Of a DNA stretch of 64,000 nt, positions 26,135 through 35,029 are shown piece by piece. The stretch covers positions 18,958-82,957 of the forward strand of contig NZ_QLTA01000021.1 in assembly GCF_003269065.1 (NCBI RefSeq). The letters are read 5' to 3'. Both the position numbers and the translations under genes were made by a program. The notes below the pieces were generated by a model. It was not told where the DNA came from and did no database searches. It saw nothing but the letters and a program-made list of their open reading frames with translations. Origin of the DNA: Paracidovorax anthurii. GTDB taxonomy: Bacteria > Pseudomonadota > Gammaproteobacteria > Burkholderiales > Burkholderiaceae_C. Each line of letters begins with the position of its first letter. Position 1 is the stretch's first letter.

Positions 26135-26617
26135 ATGACGATGTTCGAAGAACTGTTCGCGCTCGCTTGCAGCGCGACGCTGACGATGACCGTGAGCGCC
26201 GACGAGAAATCCGGCCGCCTGACGGTCAACGTGATCCCCAGGCCGAAACACGACGCGGGTGAAGCGGCGCTGGCCCAGCCTCTGAGCCTGACGGCCACAC
26301 CCGCAGAGTTCGACGCCGGCTTCATCGAGGCGCTGCGCGGCTACCGCGAGGTTCGGCACAGCCTCGCGAAGCAAGCGGAGGCCACCAAGGAAGTGATCGA
26401 GGCTGCGCAGGCCGCATCGGTGAAGAAGGCCACCGAGGCGTCCACGAAGGCCGCTGCCTCCAAGCCCGCCAGCGCCAAGCCCGTGCCTGCGGCCACGGCC
26501 GGGCCAGCCTCGGACGACGACGAAGGCGGTGAGGGTGGCAAGGACACCGGGCCGCTGGCCGCTGCGGCCGGCGCGATCACGGCGGGCGGCGGTGACTCCT
26601 ACGACCTGTTCGGATGA
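26135..26617 (+). CDS. PRTRC system protein E
   Basis: A 160-residue protein in the position and of the pattern of PRTRC protein E: a conserved N-terminal half (F-E-E-L-F-A-L-A, then a beta-rich part ending L-S-L-T-A-T-P-A-E-F-D) and a low-complexity Ala/Lys/Pro linker, finishing in the short motif S-Y-D-L-F-G. The start after GGAG with a 6-base spacer was chosen over an ATG four codons earlier. Function is not known; the terminal D-L-F peptide could be a docking tail. Confidence 0.8.
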   Translation: MTMFEELFALACSATLTMTVSADEKSGRLTVNVIPRPKHDAGEAALAQPLSLTATPAEFDAGFIEALRGYREVRHSLAKQAEATKEVIEAAQAASVKKATEASTKAAASKPASAKPVPAATAGPASDDDEGGEGGKDTGPLAAAAGAITAGGGDSYDLFG

Positions 26618-26713
26618 CCCGCCGCGCCGCCCTTGCGCCGGGCGCTGCCGGCGAGAGACTGAACACGAGGCCATCGCAGTGGTGGCCGCATCCCATCCCA
26701 AGGAAACCGCCCC

Positions 26714-27172
26714 ATGTCCATCGAGGTCATCCCCATCGTGCGCACCTTCAGCTACAACGGCATCCTGCTGCCGGACGTGCCCGGCCTCGCGCCGCGCGAG
26801 GTGCGCGATCTCTACAGCGCACACTACCCCGAACTCGTGAGCGCCGAGGTCGAGGCCGGCGAAGTCGCCAACGGGCGCCAGGACTTCACCTTCCGCAAGG
26901 CCGTGGGCACCAAGGGTGCGGGGACTGAGGACGCGGGAAAGCCGGCGCAGCCCGGCCCCCGCCTCGCGGCCCTGCTGGCCCGCGTGCAGGCCGTCGAATC
27001 CGGCACCGGAAGTGCCACGCAAAAACTCTCCCGCGCCCTGTCGCGGCGCACCGTGCAGGCGCGCTCGGCGGCCTGGAGCCGCTTCGCACACTGCTCGCTG
27101 GCCCAGGGGCGCCACGAGGCCGCAGCCCATCGCACGAGCGCCACCAGCGACATGCTGGCGCCGCTGCCATGA
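26714..27172 (+). CDS. PRTRC system protein C with C-terminal extension
   Basis: A 152-residue protein. Residues 1-68 match PRTRC protein C, a small beta-rich protein of about 70 residues that normally ends near the G-T-K-G motif, here at 65-68. An extra 84-residue helical, Ala/Arg/Ser-rich tail follows. The cassette also encodes an E1-like ThiF and a JAMM protein, so the C core may be a ubiquitin-like modifier; with this tail its glycine end would need cutting first. That is inference. The last codon overlaps the next start (ATGA). Confidence 0.75.
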   Translation: MSIEVIPIVRTFSYNGILLPDVPGLAPREVRDLYSAHYPELVSAEVEAGEVANGRQDFTFRKAVGTKGAGTEDAGKPAQPGPRLAALLARVQAVESGTGSATQKLSRALSRRTVQARSAAWSRFAHCSLAQGRHEAAAHRTSATSDMLAPLP

Positions 27173-28236
27173 GGCCGGACAGCATTGCAGCGCGCTGCCC
27201 GCTGCTGGCGCTGCCGTCTCTCGGCGCCGATGTGCCGATCGCCATCGCATCGAAGTCCCAGGCCGGGGCCAACGCGGCCCTGTGCCGCTTCCTCATCGCG
27301 GCGGGTGCGGTGCGCGAGGACGATGTGCCGGAGAACGAGTCCGACCCGCTCAAGGCCTGCGAAGCCGCCATCGACACCTGGATCAAGCGGCAGGTCGGCG
27401 CCCTGCATTGCCTGGAGCCTCGCTTCGCGGTCAACGTGCTCGACAAGGACGGCAACTATCCGGCGATGCGCGACGGCCAGCAGACCGCCTATGCCCTGCT
27501 CGACGTGTACTGGGGCGAATACCGCGAGGCCGAGTGGGCGGTGGGCCGGCGGCTGGAAGCGCTCAATGCCGCCATGCCGAGCCTGGGCGCGACGGTCCTG
27601 CAGGTGCTGCGCGAGCAGAGCCGCTACGTGTACCCGCTGTTCACCCCGGACATCGCCGACGACGTGGCGTCCTATGTGTACTGGCAGGGCGAGATGGACG
27701 AGGAGACAGCACTGGACATGATGTGCGAGGACGGCGACGAAGCCGACCGGGAAGCCATGCGCGAGGAAATGGTGACCCGCCGCATGCTGGATGACGCTTA
27801 CCCCGATTGGGCGCGGCGCTGGCCGGTACGGACCGGCAAGGGCTTGCGCCAACCCAAGGGCGTGCCGGCATGGCGTCCGTGCAACCTGCGCCGCGCCGCC
27901 AAGACGCTCACCGACCCCGGCCTGCGCCAGATCGCCGCCGACGCGCTGGCCTTGTCGCGCCTGACGCTCACCGACGATTTCAGGCCGGACATCGACGGTG
28001 AATACATCGGCTTCGGCGCGGTGCTGTCCTGGGACGAGGGCGACGTGACCACGCGCATCTACGATGACCTGATCAATCTCGCGCATCAGGCCGAATACTG
28101 CGACCGCATGGGCGAGGCGATGATCCCGCTGGATGACCCCGGTGCCCTGCAAGCATGGTTCTACCGCATGGGCCAGCGCTTCCGGGCCATCGGCCTGATC
28201 GACCGCTTGATCTACGCCCTGTCGGCCGGACACTGA
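27169..28236 (+). CDS. PRTRC system protein F
   Basis: A 355-residue soluble protein, identified by order in the cassette and by its family pattern. It has an acidic stretch in the middle (M-M-C-E-D-G-D-E-A-D) and no known catalytic motif. Its ATG overlaps the stop of protein C, so the two are coupled. It ends 19 bases before protein B. The function of the family is unknown; no membrane segment or signal peptide is seen. Confidence 0.75.
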   Translation: MRPDSIAARCPLLALPSLGADVPIAIASKSQAGANAALCRFLIAAGAVREDDVPENESDPLKACEAAIDTWIKRQVGALHCLEPRFAVNVLDKDGNYPAMRDGQQTAYALLDVYWGEYREAEWAVGRRLEALNAAMPSLGATVLQVLREQSRYVYPLFTPDIADDVASYVYWQGEMDEETALDMMCEDGDEADREAMREEMVTRRMLDDAYPDWARRWPVRTGKGLRQPKGVPAWRPCNLRRAAKTLTDPGLRQIAADALALSRLTLTDDFRPDIDGEYIGFGAVLSWDEGDVTTRIYDDLINLAHQAEYCDRMGEAMIPLDDPGALQAWFYRMGQRFRAIGLIDRLIYALSAGH

Positions 28237-28255
28237 TCGCAGGAGGTCATCACCG

Positions 28256-28996
28256 ATGAACGAAGCGGAGTTTTCCATCCACACACCCACGGACAACGTG
28301 CTCACGCTGGACCGGGCCGTGCTGCTGTACCACGGACGTTCGGGCGGCGCGCTGGCGACCGTGCATGAGGTCATGACCGTGGACGGCGCACCCGTGATCG
28401 GCGCCGGCCGCGCCATGACCGCGCAGGCGGCGCGGGAGCTGGCCTCGGCCCTGCTCCAGCGGGCGGCACACGGGGGCTTCCTGCCCGAGACGGTGCTGTA
28501 CGTGCATGGCGATGTGCTGGTCTGGTGGGTGCCACCGGCCCGCCGGCATCTTGCGTTCCGCGTCGGCGACGACCATGCCGAATCCTTTGGCGGCAGCGAA
28601 CGCGGCGAGGCCGTTCCGCTGCCGGGGCTGGTGTTCGCGGCCTCCAGCCGCGCATGGCGGGTGTGGGCCGTCAAGGGCAGTCGCCGCCCGAGCCCGAAGA
28701 CGCCGCTGTTCCAGGCACCGTTCTTCAATGTCGATGGCAACGGCCGCATCTGCCAGGGCAACGTGCCGGTGCCCGAGGGGACCACGGTGGAGAAGATCGG
28801 TGCCTGGAACGACGCCTTCCTGCGCTCCTATTTCACGCACCCGAACGTGGCGGGCAAGCTGCTGCGCTACCGGGGCGGCTCCTATGCCTTCTGGCGCGAC
28901 ATGCTGGAGCAGCGCTTCACGCGCTTCCCCGAGCGGGTGCTGGTGGACACCAAGACCACGCTGGGCCAACTGCTCGGCGAGCCGGAGGACGCGTGA
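28256..28996 (+). CDS. PRTRC system protein B
   Basis: A 246-residue soluble protein of the PRTRC B family, preceded by AGGAGG. Visible features are a beta-rich N-terminal half, a W-W-V-P-P turn near residue 90 and a conserved S-Y-F-T-H-P-N segment near 190. Its stop overlaps the start of protein A (TGATG). By analogy to E1-plus-JAMM operons it might hold an E2-like role, but no catalytic cysteine can be named, so this stays open. Confidence 0.75.
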   Translation: MNEAEFSIHTPTDNVLTLDRAVLLYHGRSGGALATVHEVMTVDGAPVIGAGRAMTAQAARELASALLQRAAHGGFLPETVLYVHGDVLVWWVPPARRHLAFRVGDDHAESFGGSERGEAVPLPGLVFAASSRAWRVWAVKGSRRPSPKTPLFQAPFFNVDGNGRICQGNVPVPEGTTVEKIGAWNDAFLRSYFTHPNVAGKLLRYRGGSYAFWRDMLEQRFTRFPERVLVDTKTTLGQLLGEPEDA

Positions 28997-29694
28997 TGGA
29001 TCCCCGGGACCAAGCCCTTCTGGCATCCTGCCCCGTGGTGGCCGCACCGCGCTTCGGCGCGCTACCGGACATGCCCAACGGCCAGCGCATCGTTGTCGCC
29101 CGCAACGGCTGGTTCGTGCAGACCCGGCTCGATTGGCTCGACAGCATCACGGCTCTTGGCATGGAGCCGCCCGCGATGCGCCTGCCCTATGGAGATATCG
29201 AGGAGCACCTGCGGTTCAGCTTCGGGCCGCTGCCGATCCGAATGATCGAGGAGTTCGTGGCCTACGGGCGGGCGCACCTGCCCGATGAGGTGGCGGGGGT
29301 GCTGATCTACTCGCGCAGCAGCGGACGGCTGCGCCTGGCGATCTGCGAGGCCGAGTGGGCCTCGCCCGTGCGCATCGACTACCGCAGGCCGCCGATGGCC
29401 CACGACGAGACGGTGGCGGTGGACCTGCACACGCATGGCCGTGGCCCCGCCTTCTGGTCGGCCGACGACGACCGGGACGACCAGGGCATCAAGGTCGCGG
29501 GGGTGTTCGGCCTGCTGGACCAGCCCGCGCCGATGGCGTGCTTCCGCCTCGTGGTCAACGGGCTCTACAAGGCGCTGCCACGCCACCCCTGGCAGGGTTC
29601 GCAGGCGCTGCCAGCGGGGACGGACGGCGAGGATCCCGGTGCCGTGCACGAAGGCTGGATGCGCCGGGTAATGCGCCGCTGGCAGCGCGCTTGA
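28996..29694 (+). CDS. PRTRC system protein A, JAMM-type metalloprotease
   Basis: A 232-residue protein with a complete JAMM/MPN+ zinc site: Glu98, then His145-x-His147, seven residues, Ser155 and Asp158. This signature belongs to deubiquitinase-like proteases that cut after a C-terminal glycine or release Ubl proteins. The start overlaps the stop of protein B. Together with the ThiF gene directly after it, it forms the enzyme pair typical of prokaryotic ubiquitin-like pathways. The likely substrate is PRTRC C, whose tail follows a G-T-K-G end. Confidence 0.82.
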   Translation: MDPRDQALLASCPVVAAPRFGALPDMPNGQRIVVARNGWFVQTRLDWLDSITALGMEPPAMRLPYGDIEEHLRFSFGPLPIRMIEEFVAYGRAHLPDEVAGVLIYSRSSGRLRLAICEAEWASPVRIDYRRPPMAHDETVAVDLHTHGRGPAFWSADDDRDDQGIKVAGVFGLLDQPAPMACFRLVVNGLYKALPRHPWQGSQALPAGTDGEDPGAVHEGWMRRVMRRWQRA

Positions 29695-29747
29695 ACGCCA
29701 GCCGCACCGCGAGAGACTGGTCGCAGGACATTGAACTGGAGGCGCTC

Positions 29748-30587
29748 GTGGAACACCTGATTCATCCGAAGCTGCTGGGACACCGTGTGTCGGTGCATCT
29801 GGTTGGCGTGGGCGGCAACGGCGCGCAGATGGCGGCCTGTCTCGCGCGTCTGGATATTGCGATGCGGGCGCTCGGCCACCCGTATGGCCTGCACGTCACC
29901 GCCTTCGACGCAGACCGCGTGAGCGAGGCCAACGTGGGGCGCCAGCTCTACAGCGCCGCCGACATCGGGCGGCACAAGGCCCTGGTGACGATCCACCGCC
30001 TGAACCAGTTCTATGGGCTGGATTGGGAGGCGCACCCCATGCGCTACGAAGACTATGTGCATGGCGAGCGTGTCTCGGCGGGCGCGGACCTGCTGATCAG
30101 TTGCGTGGACAGCCGCTCGGCGCGGGGCCTGCTCCATCGCATCGCGTGGCGCGAGAGCAGCCAATACGGCTACTGGCTCGACCTGGGCAACACGGAGGCC
30201 ACCGCGCAGGTGGTGCTGGGCGAGCCTTTGGGTGGTGCGGCGTTCCTGCCGAGGACTCTCGGTCCGCGCCTGCCGTGCGTGACCGAACTTTTTCCTGAAC
30301 TGCTCGATGACGCTGCGCCCGAAGACAACCAGCCATCGTGCTCGGTGCGCATGTCGCTGGCGTCCCAGGGACTGTTCGTGAATGACGTGGCGGTGCGGTT
30401 CGCCGCGCAGTTGCTCTACGAATTGTTCTCGCAAGGCCGACTGTCGGCACATGGCGTCGTCATCAACCTGCAGTCCAAGCGCAGCGGTCCCATCGAGGTT
30501 GATCCGCGCACCTGGGCGCGTTTCGGGTTCGTGCTGCAGGACGAGGTGCCTGTCGCACGGGATGCCGAGACCCTCACCGAGGGATGA
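29748..30587 (+). CDS. PRTRC system ThiF-family (E1-like) protein
   Basis: A 279-residue adenylating enzyme of the ThiF/MoeB/E1 superfamily. The nucleotide loop G-V-G-G-N-G is at 20-25, the acidic D-A-D-R segment at 54-57 and the Arg finger in N-V-G-R-Q near 65. A P-S-C-S motif in the second half may carry the catalytic cysteine. GTG with GGAGG five bases upstream is taken as start; an upstream frame extends into the JAMM gene. It should activate a small protein C terminus with ATP. It is the last gene of the PRTRC cassette. Confidence 0.82.
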   Translation: MEHLIHPKLLGHRVSVHLVGVGGNGAQMAACLARLDIAMRALGHPYGLHVTAFDADRVSEANVGRQLYSAADIGRHKALVTIHRLNQFYGLDWEAHPMRYEDYVHGERVSAGADLLISCVDSRSARGLLHRIAWRESSQYGYWLDLGNTEATAQVVLGEPLGGAAFLPRTLGPRLPCVTELFPELLDDAAPEDNQPSCSVRMSLASQGLFVNDVAVRFAAQLLYELFSQGRLSAHGVVINLQSKRSGPIEVDPRTWARFGFVLQDEVPVARDAETLTEG

Positions 30588-30597
30588 CGCCGGGGCA

Positions 30598-30732
30598 GTG
30601 CAGCAATGGAAGGTGCGCGTGATGCGCCAAGGCCTGGTTTTTCACATCGGGTAGATGGATGCCAGCGGTGCGCACGCGCGCAGTGCGGCCATCTATCCCG
30701 GCGATGAATTCGAAGTGATCGCGGCGGACTGA
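30598..30732 (+). pseudogene. Broken small gene after PRTRC cassette
   Basis: One frame reads Q-Q-W-K-V-R-V-M-R-Q-G-L-V-F-H-I-G, then a TAG at 30652-30654, then continues M-D-A-S-G-A-H-A-R-S-A-A-I-Y-P-G-D-E-F-E-V to a final stop. The text on both sides of the stop looks like one small protein, so TAG probably replaced a TGG codon. No start with a ribosome site is seen. The remaining gap to the convergent DinB gene shows nothing. Confidence 0.3.
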
Positions 30733-30823
30733 GCCGGCCGTCAGGGGGCATCCAAGCTGCGTGCCATCGGGCGATCCGCGTGATCCGGCTTGATTCCGGC
30801 GTCCGACAGCACGTGCGCAAGTC

Positions 30824-31333
30824 CTAGACTTGGGGCGGCGCATCCCGCAGAAACACCGGCAGGTCCATCACAGGCGGCTTGCCACCGAGTTGGTAGAGCA
30901 CCACGGCGACGTAGCCTCGATGGTAGGTCTTGTGGTTGACTGTATGCAGCATCATGTCGGCACGGCGCAGACACCCCGCGCCCCCATCGACGAACTGGAA
31001 GCTCACCGGCTCATCGAGGTCCGCTTCCGACAACGTGTCGGCGTAGTCGATGTACCACTTGTCCAAGCGTGACTGCGATGCCTGCAGTTCACTCAGCGAC
31101 GGCTCCTGCTCGGTATTGCGTGACGAGAAGCCATGGGGCCGACCTTCGAGGTGGGCTTGCCAGATCTGGTCCACCACAAGGGCATGGTTCAGTGCCCGCG
31201 CAATGCTGCCCACGCCGGGCACCATGGGCTTGTGAATCTCCTGCGCTGGCAATGCCCCCAGCGCTGAAAACAGACGCGCGTTGGCCCAGGCGTTGTAGCG
31301 CAGCAGCATGCGCAGGTCGTGCGTCGGGGGCAT
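30824..31333 (-). CDS. DinB-fold family protein, island copy
   Basis: A 169-residue DinB-fold protein, paralogue of the one at the start of the window: both share L-L/M-R-Y, L-N-H, G-x-P-H-G-F and H-x-T-Y-H-R-G blocks. His of L-N-H and the two His of N-H-K-T-Y-H-R-G are the expected metal ligands. The start at M-P-P-T-H was chosen to match the paralogue. It lies within the mobile region between the PRTRC cassette and a recombinase, on the minus strand. Biochemical role unknown; thiol transfer or stress response is typical of the family. Confidence 0.8.
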   Translation of the reverse strand: MPPTHDLRMLLRYNAWANARLFSALGALPAQEIHKPMVPGVGSIARALNHALVVDQIWQAHLEGRPHGFSSRNTEQEPSLSELQASQSRLDKWYIDYADTLSEADLDEPVSFQFVDGGAGCLRRADMMLHTVNHKTYHRGYVAVVLYQLGGKPPVMDLPVFLRDAPPQV

Positions 31334-31383
31334 GAAGGTTTCCAGGTTGATTCTTGGTGAAGTATTTTGCGTTGCTCTGCAAT

Positions 31384-32511
31384 TCACGCAACCTGGCTCT
31401 GATTCGCCGACGGGGATGAGATGGCGCCGATGTACGCGGTGGAAGCTCTCATCCTCGAATGCCCGGCTCTCGCCGCGACGGCCAGTCGCGCTGCCCGGTC
31501 CAGCTCGGGAGCCACGGGTCCGCCGCCCCGCACGGGCGAGGGCACGCCCGTGATGTCCTCGTAGAGGTCGTTCACGTTGCCATGGCGCAGACCGTGCCCC
31601 GTGGTGCCCGCCAGCCGCTTGGTGATGCCGAACTTCTCGAACGCGTAGTCGAGTCGGCGCAGGTTGCGCTTCAGGCTCAGCGCCGGGTCGCCCATGTGGG
31701 CATCGCGGCTGGTGGCCAGTGAGCGCGCGAGCGCCACGGCATCGCGCTGCGCGTCCGTCTCAATGGCCACCCAGCGCACGCGCCCCCCCTTGCCCTTGGT
31801 CCACACGTACTCGTCCGCCTTGCGCTGCTCGGCCGGCAGACCCGTCTGCTCGAAGGCCACGACGTGTTCGAACGGGCGGAACATGACCGACTCCTTTCGC
31901 CGCAGCGCCAGCACCTTCGCCAGACGCATTGATGCGGCGATGCGTGCGTCGTACTGCGCCACTTGGGCGAGGACATCTTCCACATCGATGCCATGTGCGC
32001 TCCAGCTCTTGTCATGCTGGGCGGCCTCGTGCCGCTGGTACTCCTCCAGGCTCAGCCCGTAGCGCTCTGGCGGGCGCACGAAGCCGGGCTTGTTCATCCA
32101 GGACGCGAGCCCGCGAAGGAAACTCAGGTAGGTCTGGATCGTGGCGGGCGCCAACTGCTCGCGCTGCCAGACCTGCACCATGGCATGCAGGTGCTTCTGG
32201 CCGAGGTTGCGTGGATCGGGCACGGTGCGGAAGCCGGCCTTGCCCTTGAGGTCAAGGAAGAAGCGCCGCAGGAAGCGGGCGCGTTCATGGCGGGTCTTGT
32301 GCGAGACCGTCTTCTCGCGCGCCGTATGCCGGGTGTTGAACAGCCCGATCAGGGTGTCCAGCACATGCATGGGATCGGCGCGGCCGGGCGGCAGGCGCGC
32401 GAGGATGTCCTGGGGAGATTTCCCGGCCCAGGCTTGGGGGCGCGGTGGATCCATGCCGCGAAGGCGTCCCGGGCTTACGGGATCGGCGGGCCGGCGTGAA
32501 GGTGTCGTCAT
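31384..32511 (-). CDS. Tyrosine recombinase (element integrase)
   Basis: A 375-residue site-specific recombinase of the tyrosine family. An N-terminal SAM-like core-binding region (Y-L-S-F-L-R-G-L-A-S-W) precedes the catalytic domain with Arg in A-L-R-R-K-E-S, H-G-L-R-H and A-G-H-S followed by Tyr in S-T-A-Y-I-G. The start is the ATG after GGAGAG; longer in-frame extensions lack a site. It is distinct from the P4-type integrase at the end of the island. It may resolve dimers or move the inner module with the adjacent ParM genes. Confidence 0.8.
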   Translation of the reverse strand: MTTPSRRPADPVSPGRLRGMDPPRPQAWAGKSPQDILARLPPGRADPMHVLDTLIGLFNTRHTAREKTVSHKTRHERARFLRRFFLDLKGKAGFRTVPDPRNLGQKHLHAMVQVWQREQLAPATIQTYLSFLRGLASWMNKPGFVRPPERYGLSLEEYQRHEAAQHDKSWSAHGIDVEDVLAQVAQYDARIAASMRLAKVLALRRKESVMFRPFEHVVAFEQTGLPAEQRKADEYVWTKGKGGRVRWVAIETDAQRDAVALARSLATSRDAHMGDPALSLKRNLRRLDYAFEKFGITKRLAGTTGHGLRHGNVNDLYEDITGVPSPVRGGGPVAPELDRAARLAVAARAGHSRMRASTAYIGAISSPSANQSQVA

Positions 32512-33715
32512 CTTGCTCTCCATGTCAGGTTGGGCGCGCGGCATGCCGCCCGAACGGCACGCCGGCAGGAATCCAGGAAGGCCAGCCCCAGCGGCGGATT
32601 CCGTCATCCGCTGGAGTGGGTGGTCGAGCAGTCACGGCAGCACGCGCGACCACAGCGCGCGCCGCCGACCCAGGGGTTGCGCCAGCCACTCGCAGGTGCG
32701 CGGGCCAGCTCGGTCGGTCTTAAAAATGAAAACGTGTGATCCGGCTCCGTCCGTGCATTTCTGCAGCCACGGAGGCTTGTGACGCGCCACCGCCTCAAGG
32801 GCAGGCGGCTGCGTCGGCGACGAGATCGGGTCTCGCGCCCACTGGTGGATCAATCCTGGAATTCGCAGCGCCATCTGCGCGCATGGGTCCACCCCTGACC
32901 GAAAGTCCAGGGCGGTGTCGAGCATTTGAGCGGGGACCAGCGGGGAGCCAACGAGGGCAAGCACAACTGCTGGCGGCGTGAAACACGCGTGCTCGGGTGA
33001 TGGCGGGATCGGGAGCCGGCATCGGGTGCCGGGTCGGGAGATTGGCGGCCTTGACGCGCTTCGGGGAGCGCCCAGCCACAGGCTGGCGAGGGTCGAAGGC
33101 ACATGCACTGCGAAGGGAGACCTCGGGGCGGTCGCCTCGGGGGCGACGGCCACCCCGGTTCAGGACCGGGGCTTGAAGGGCAGGTAACGACTGCGACGCC
33201 TTTTGCTCCGCGATGGAGCGGGCCAGGGATGGCCCTCGGGAGTCTGTAGTGGATGACGAAAGGGACTTGCCAGTCAATGCGGGCATGGCAATGCGACGGC
33301 ATGACTCCACGGTTGCCGATGGCGCTTGCCGGCACGGGACGGCGTGATAGGGGCGATTTAGTGTCCCGCTGGGCCGCGAAGCGAGGCTGCATGCGGGCTT
33401 GACAGGGAAAGTCTCTGCCTCTGGTCCGGCGCGGGGTGCTCAAGGCCGCAAGCAGGGGCGGGGGAGCCGGGGAGGGGCATCGCTCGCGGACGGGGTTGAC
33501 GCGGGCTTCCTGGATGGGAGTCTGGTGACTCCCGAGAGATGCGCGACCGAAGCGGCGGGCAGCGGCGATCAATGCGGCGGCACTGGATAACACCTCCAGT
33601 GACTCTCCATTGAAGACCGATGCCGAAAGGAGGTCGATTCGGTGCGGATTGCGGGTGGCGCGGTCAGGTCGGCTTGCCGATGCTGATCGCCATTCTTCTT
33701 TACAGGAGCATCCCT
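32512..33715. other. 1.2-kb gene-free region before parM
   Basis: No credible gene is visible on either strand. It contains a perfect hairpin GGGAGTC-TGGT-GACTCCC at 33516-33533 and a GTCGCC/GGCGAC dyad near 33130-33146. TTGACA at 33399-33404 and TTGACG near 33497 are possible -35 boxes for parM, without clear -10 partners. A centromere-like site for the ParM system, or a transfer or replication origin, is the most likely content, but no iterons were recognised. Confidence 0.4.
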
Positions 33716-34747
33716 ATGGAAAAGATCGTCCGAGCGGTGGATGTCGGCTCCGGCAACACCAAACTCGTCACCGGCGTCGTGGGCGCCGACATTCGCTGCA
33801 GCAGCTTTCCGTCCGTGGCCTATCCGTCCAGCGGTGAGGCGACGCACTGGCCGGCGACCGAGCGGCGCAAGACCGCCTGCATTCCCGTCGGACCGCTGTA
33901 CTACGAGGTGGGCCCCGATGTGGGCCTGGCCGCGGACACGTTCCGTGCCAAGCAACTGCATGACGACTACACCGACTCGCCCGAGTACATGGCGCTGCTG
34001 CGTGGCGCGCTGAACATGATGAAGCTGCCCCATATCGACCTGCTGATCGTGGGGCTGCCCGTGGCGCTGTTCAACCTCAAGAGGGCATCACTCGAGAAGG
34101 CGATGGTTGGCAGCCACCCGGTGGGCAACGGCCGGACCGTGACGGTCGCCAAGGCAATGGCGGTCGCCCAGCCTCAGGGAGCGTTGGTCCACTACGCGGC
34201 CGAGCACGAGAAGATGGCGACCATCGGCACCGAGCAGAGTCTGGTGATCGACCCCGGCTCGCGCACCTTCGACTGGCTGGTCACGCGCGGCATGCGCCTG
34301 GTGCAGAAGCAGTCGAGCTCGATCAACCGAGGCATGTCGGATGTTCTGCGGTTGCTGGCGGCCGAGATCTCCAAGGACATCGGCACGCCCTACCGCGACT
34401 ACGACGCGATCGACCTGGCGCTGCGAACGGGCAAGGCGCCGGTGATCTTCCAGAAGTCCTACGACATGAAGAAGCACCTGCCGCTGGCCGAGAGCGTGGC
34501 GCAGCAGGCGGTGTCGACCATGCGGCAGTGGATCGAGACGCCCGAGAGCCTGCAGAACATCATCCTGGTGGGGGGCGGAGCCTTTCTGTTCAGGAAGGCC
34601 GTGAAAGCCGCTTTCCCGAAACACCGCATCCACGAGGTCAAGGAGCCGATGTTCGCCAACGTGCGCGGGTTTCAACTTGCCGGGCAGAACTACGCCGCCA
34701 CCATGCCGGCCGCCATCCGCGATCGCGGGGCAGGGGAGGTTGCATGA
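33716..34747 (+). CDS. parM: ParM/StbA-like actin-fold partition ATPase
   Basis: A 343-residue actin-like ATPase. The first phosphate loop is V-R-A-V-D-V-G-S-G-N-T-K near the N terminus, the second is V-I-D-P-G-S-R-T-F-D near 180 and the adenosine motif V-G-G-G-A near 285. ParM filaments push plasmid copies apart during segregation. AGGAG before the ATG fixes the start. It overlaps the following small gene by ATGA, the place where an adaptor (ParR/StbB) is normally found. Presence on a chromosome-borne island suggests plasmid ancestry or an excised form that needs partition. Confidence 0.85.
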   Translation: MEKIVRAVDVGSGNTKLVTGVVGADIRCSSFPSVAYPSSGEATHWPATERRKTACIPVGPLYYEVGPDVGLAADTFRAKQLHDDYTDSPEYMALLRGALNMMKLPHIDLLIVGLPVALFNLKRASLEKAMVGSHPVGNGRTVTVAKAMAVAQPQGALVHYAAEHEKMATIGTEQSLVIDPGSRTFDWLVTRGMRLVQKQSSSINRGMSDVLRLLAAEISKDIGTPYRDYDAIDLALRTGKAPVIFQKSYDMKKHLPLAESVAQQAVSTMRQWIETPESLQNIILVGGGAFLFRKAVKAAFPKHRIHEVKEPMFANVRGFQLAGQNYAATMPAAIRDRGAGEVA

Positions 34748-35022
34748 GCGCACCCTCACAGGAAAAGCCCCAGCCGGTCCGGCTGGTGTTCAAACTGGAG
34801 CGCGCCGAGAACCCTCGGCTGTACGACGAGTTGGTGCAGTTTGCGCAAGGGGTCAAGCGGGTCAATCGGCTGCGCGTGCTCGCGTACGACGGACTGCTTG
34901 CCCAGCACGGGGTTTTCTCGCTGTCGGGGGCGACGTCTACGCTCACGACGGATCGCAGCGGTGCAACGGCAACGCCCTCCGCGGTGACCAACCAGGTCTT
35001 CGGGCCCGGATTGGTGGAGTGA
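34744..35022 (+). CDS. Small partner of ParM (possible ParR/StbB-like adaptor)
   Basis: A 92-residue protein, translationally coupled to parM through an ATGA overlap. The N-terminal half (P-V-R-L-V-F-K-L then L-Y-D-E-L-V-Q-F-A) could fold as a ribbon-helix-helix; the rest is Ser/Thr-rich with no motif. Position and size fit a centromere-binding adaptor, but the sequence is not close to ParR I would recognise, so the role is inferred. Confidence 0.55.
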   Translation: MSAPSQEKPQPVRLVFKLERAENPRLYDELVQFAQGVKRVNRLRVLAYDGLLAQHGVFSLSGATSTLTTDRSGATATPSAVTNQVFGPGLVE

Positions 35023-35029
35023 GGCGGGT

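Noticed and set aside
32850..33593. 247-residue minus-strand protein in the gene-free tract
   Set aside because: Pro/Arg/Ser-rich, no motif and no ribosome site; judged non-coding.
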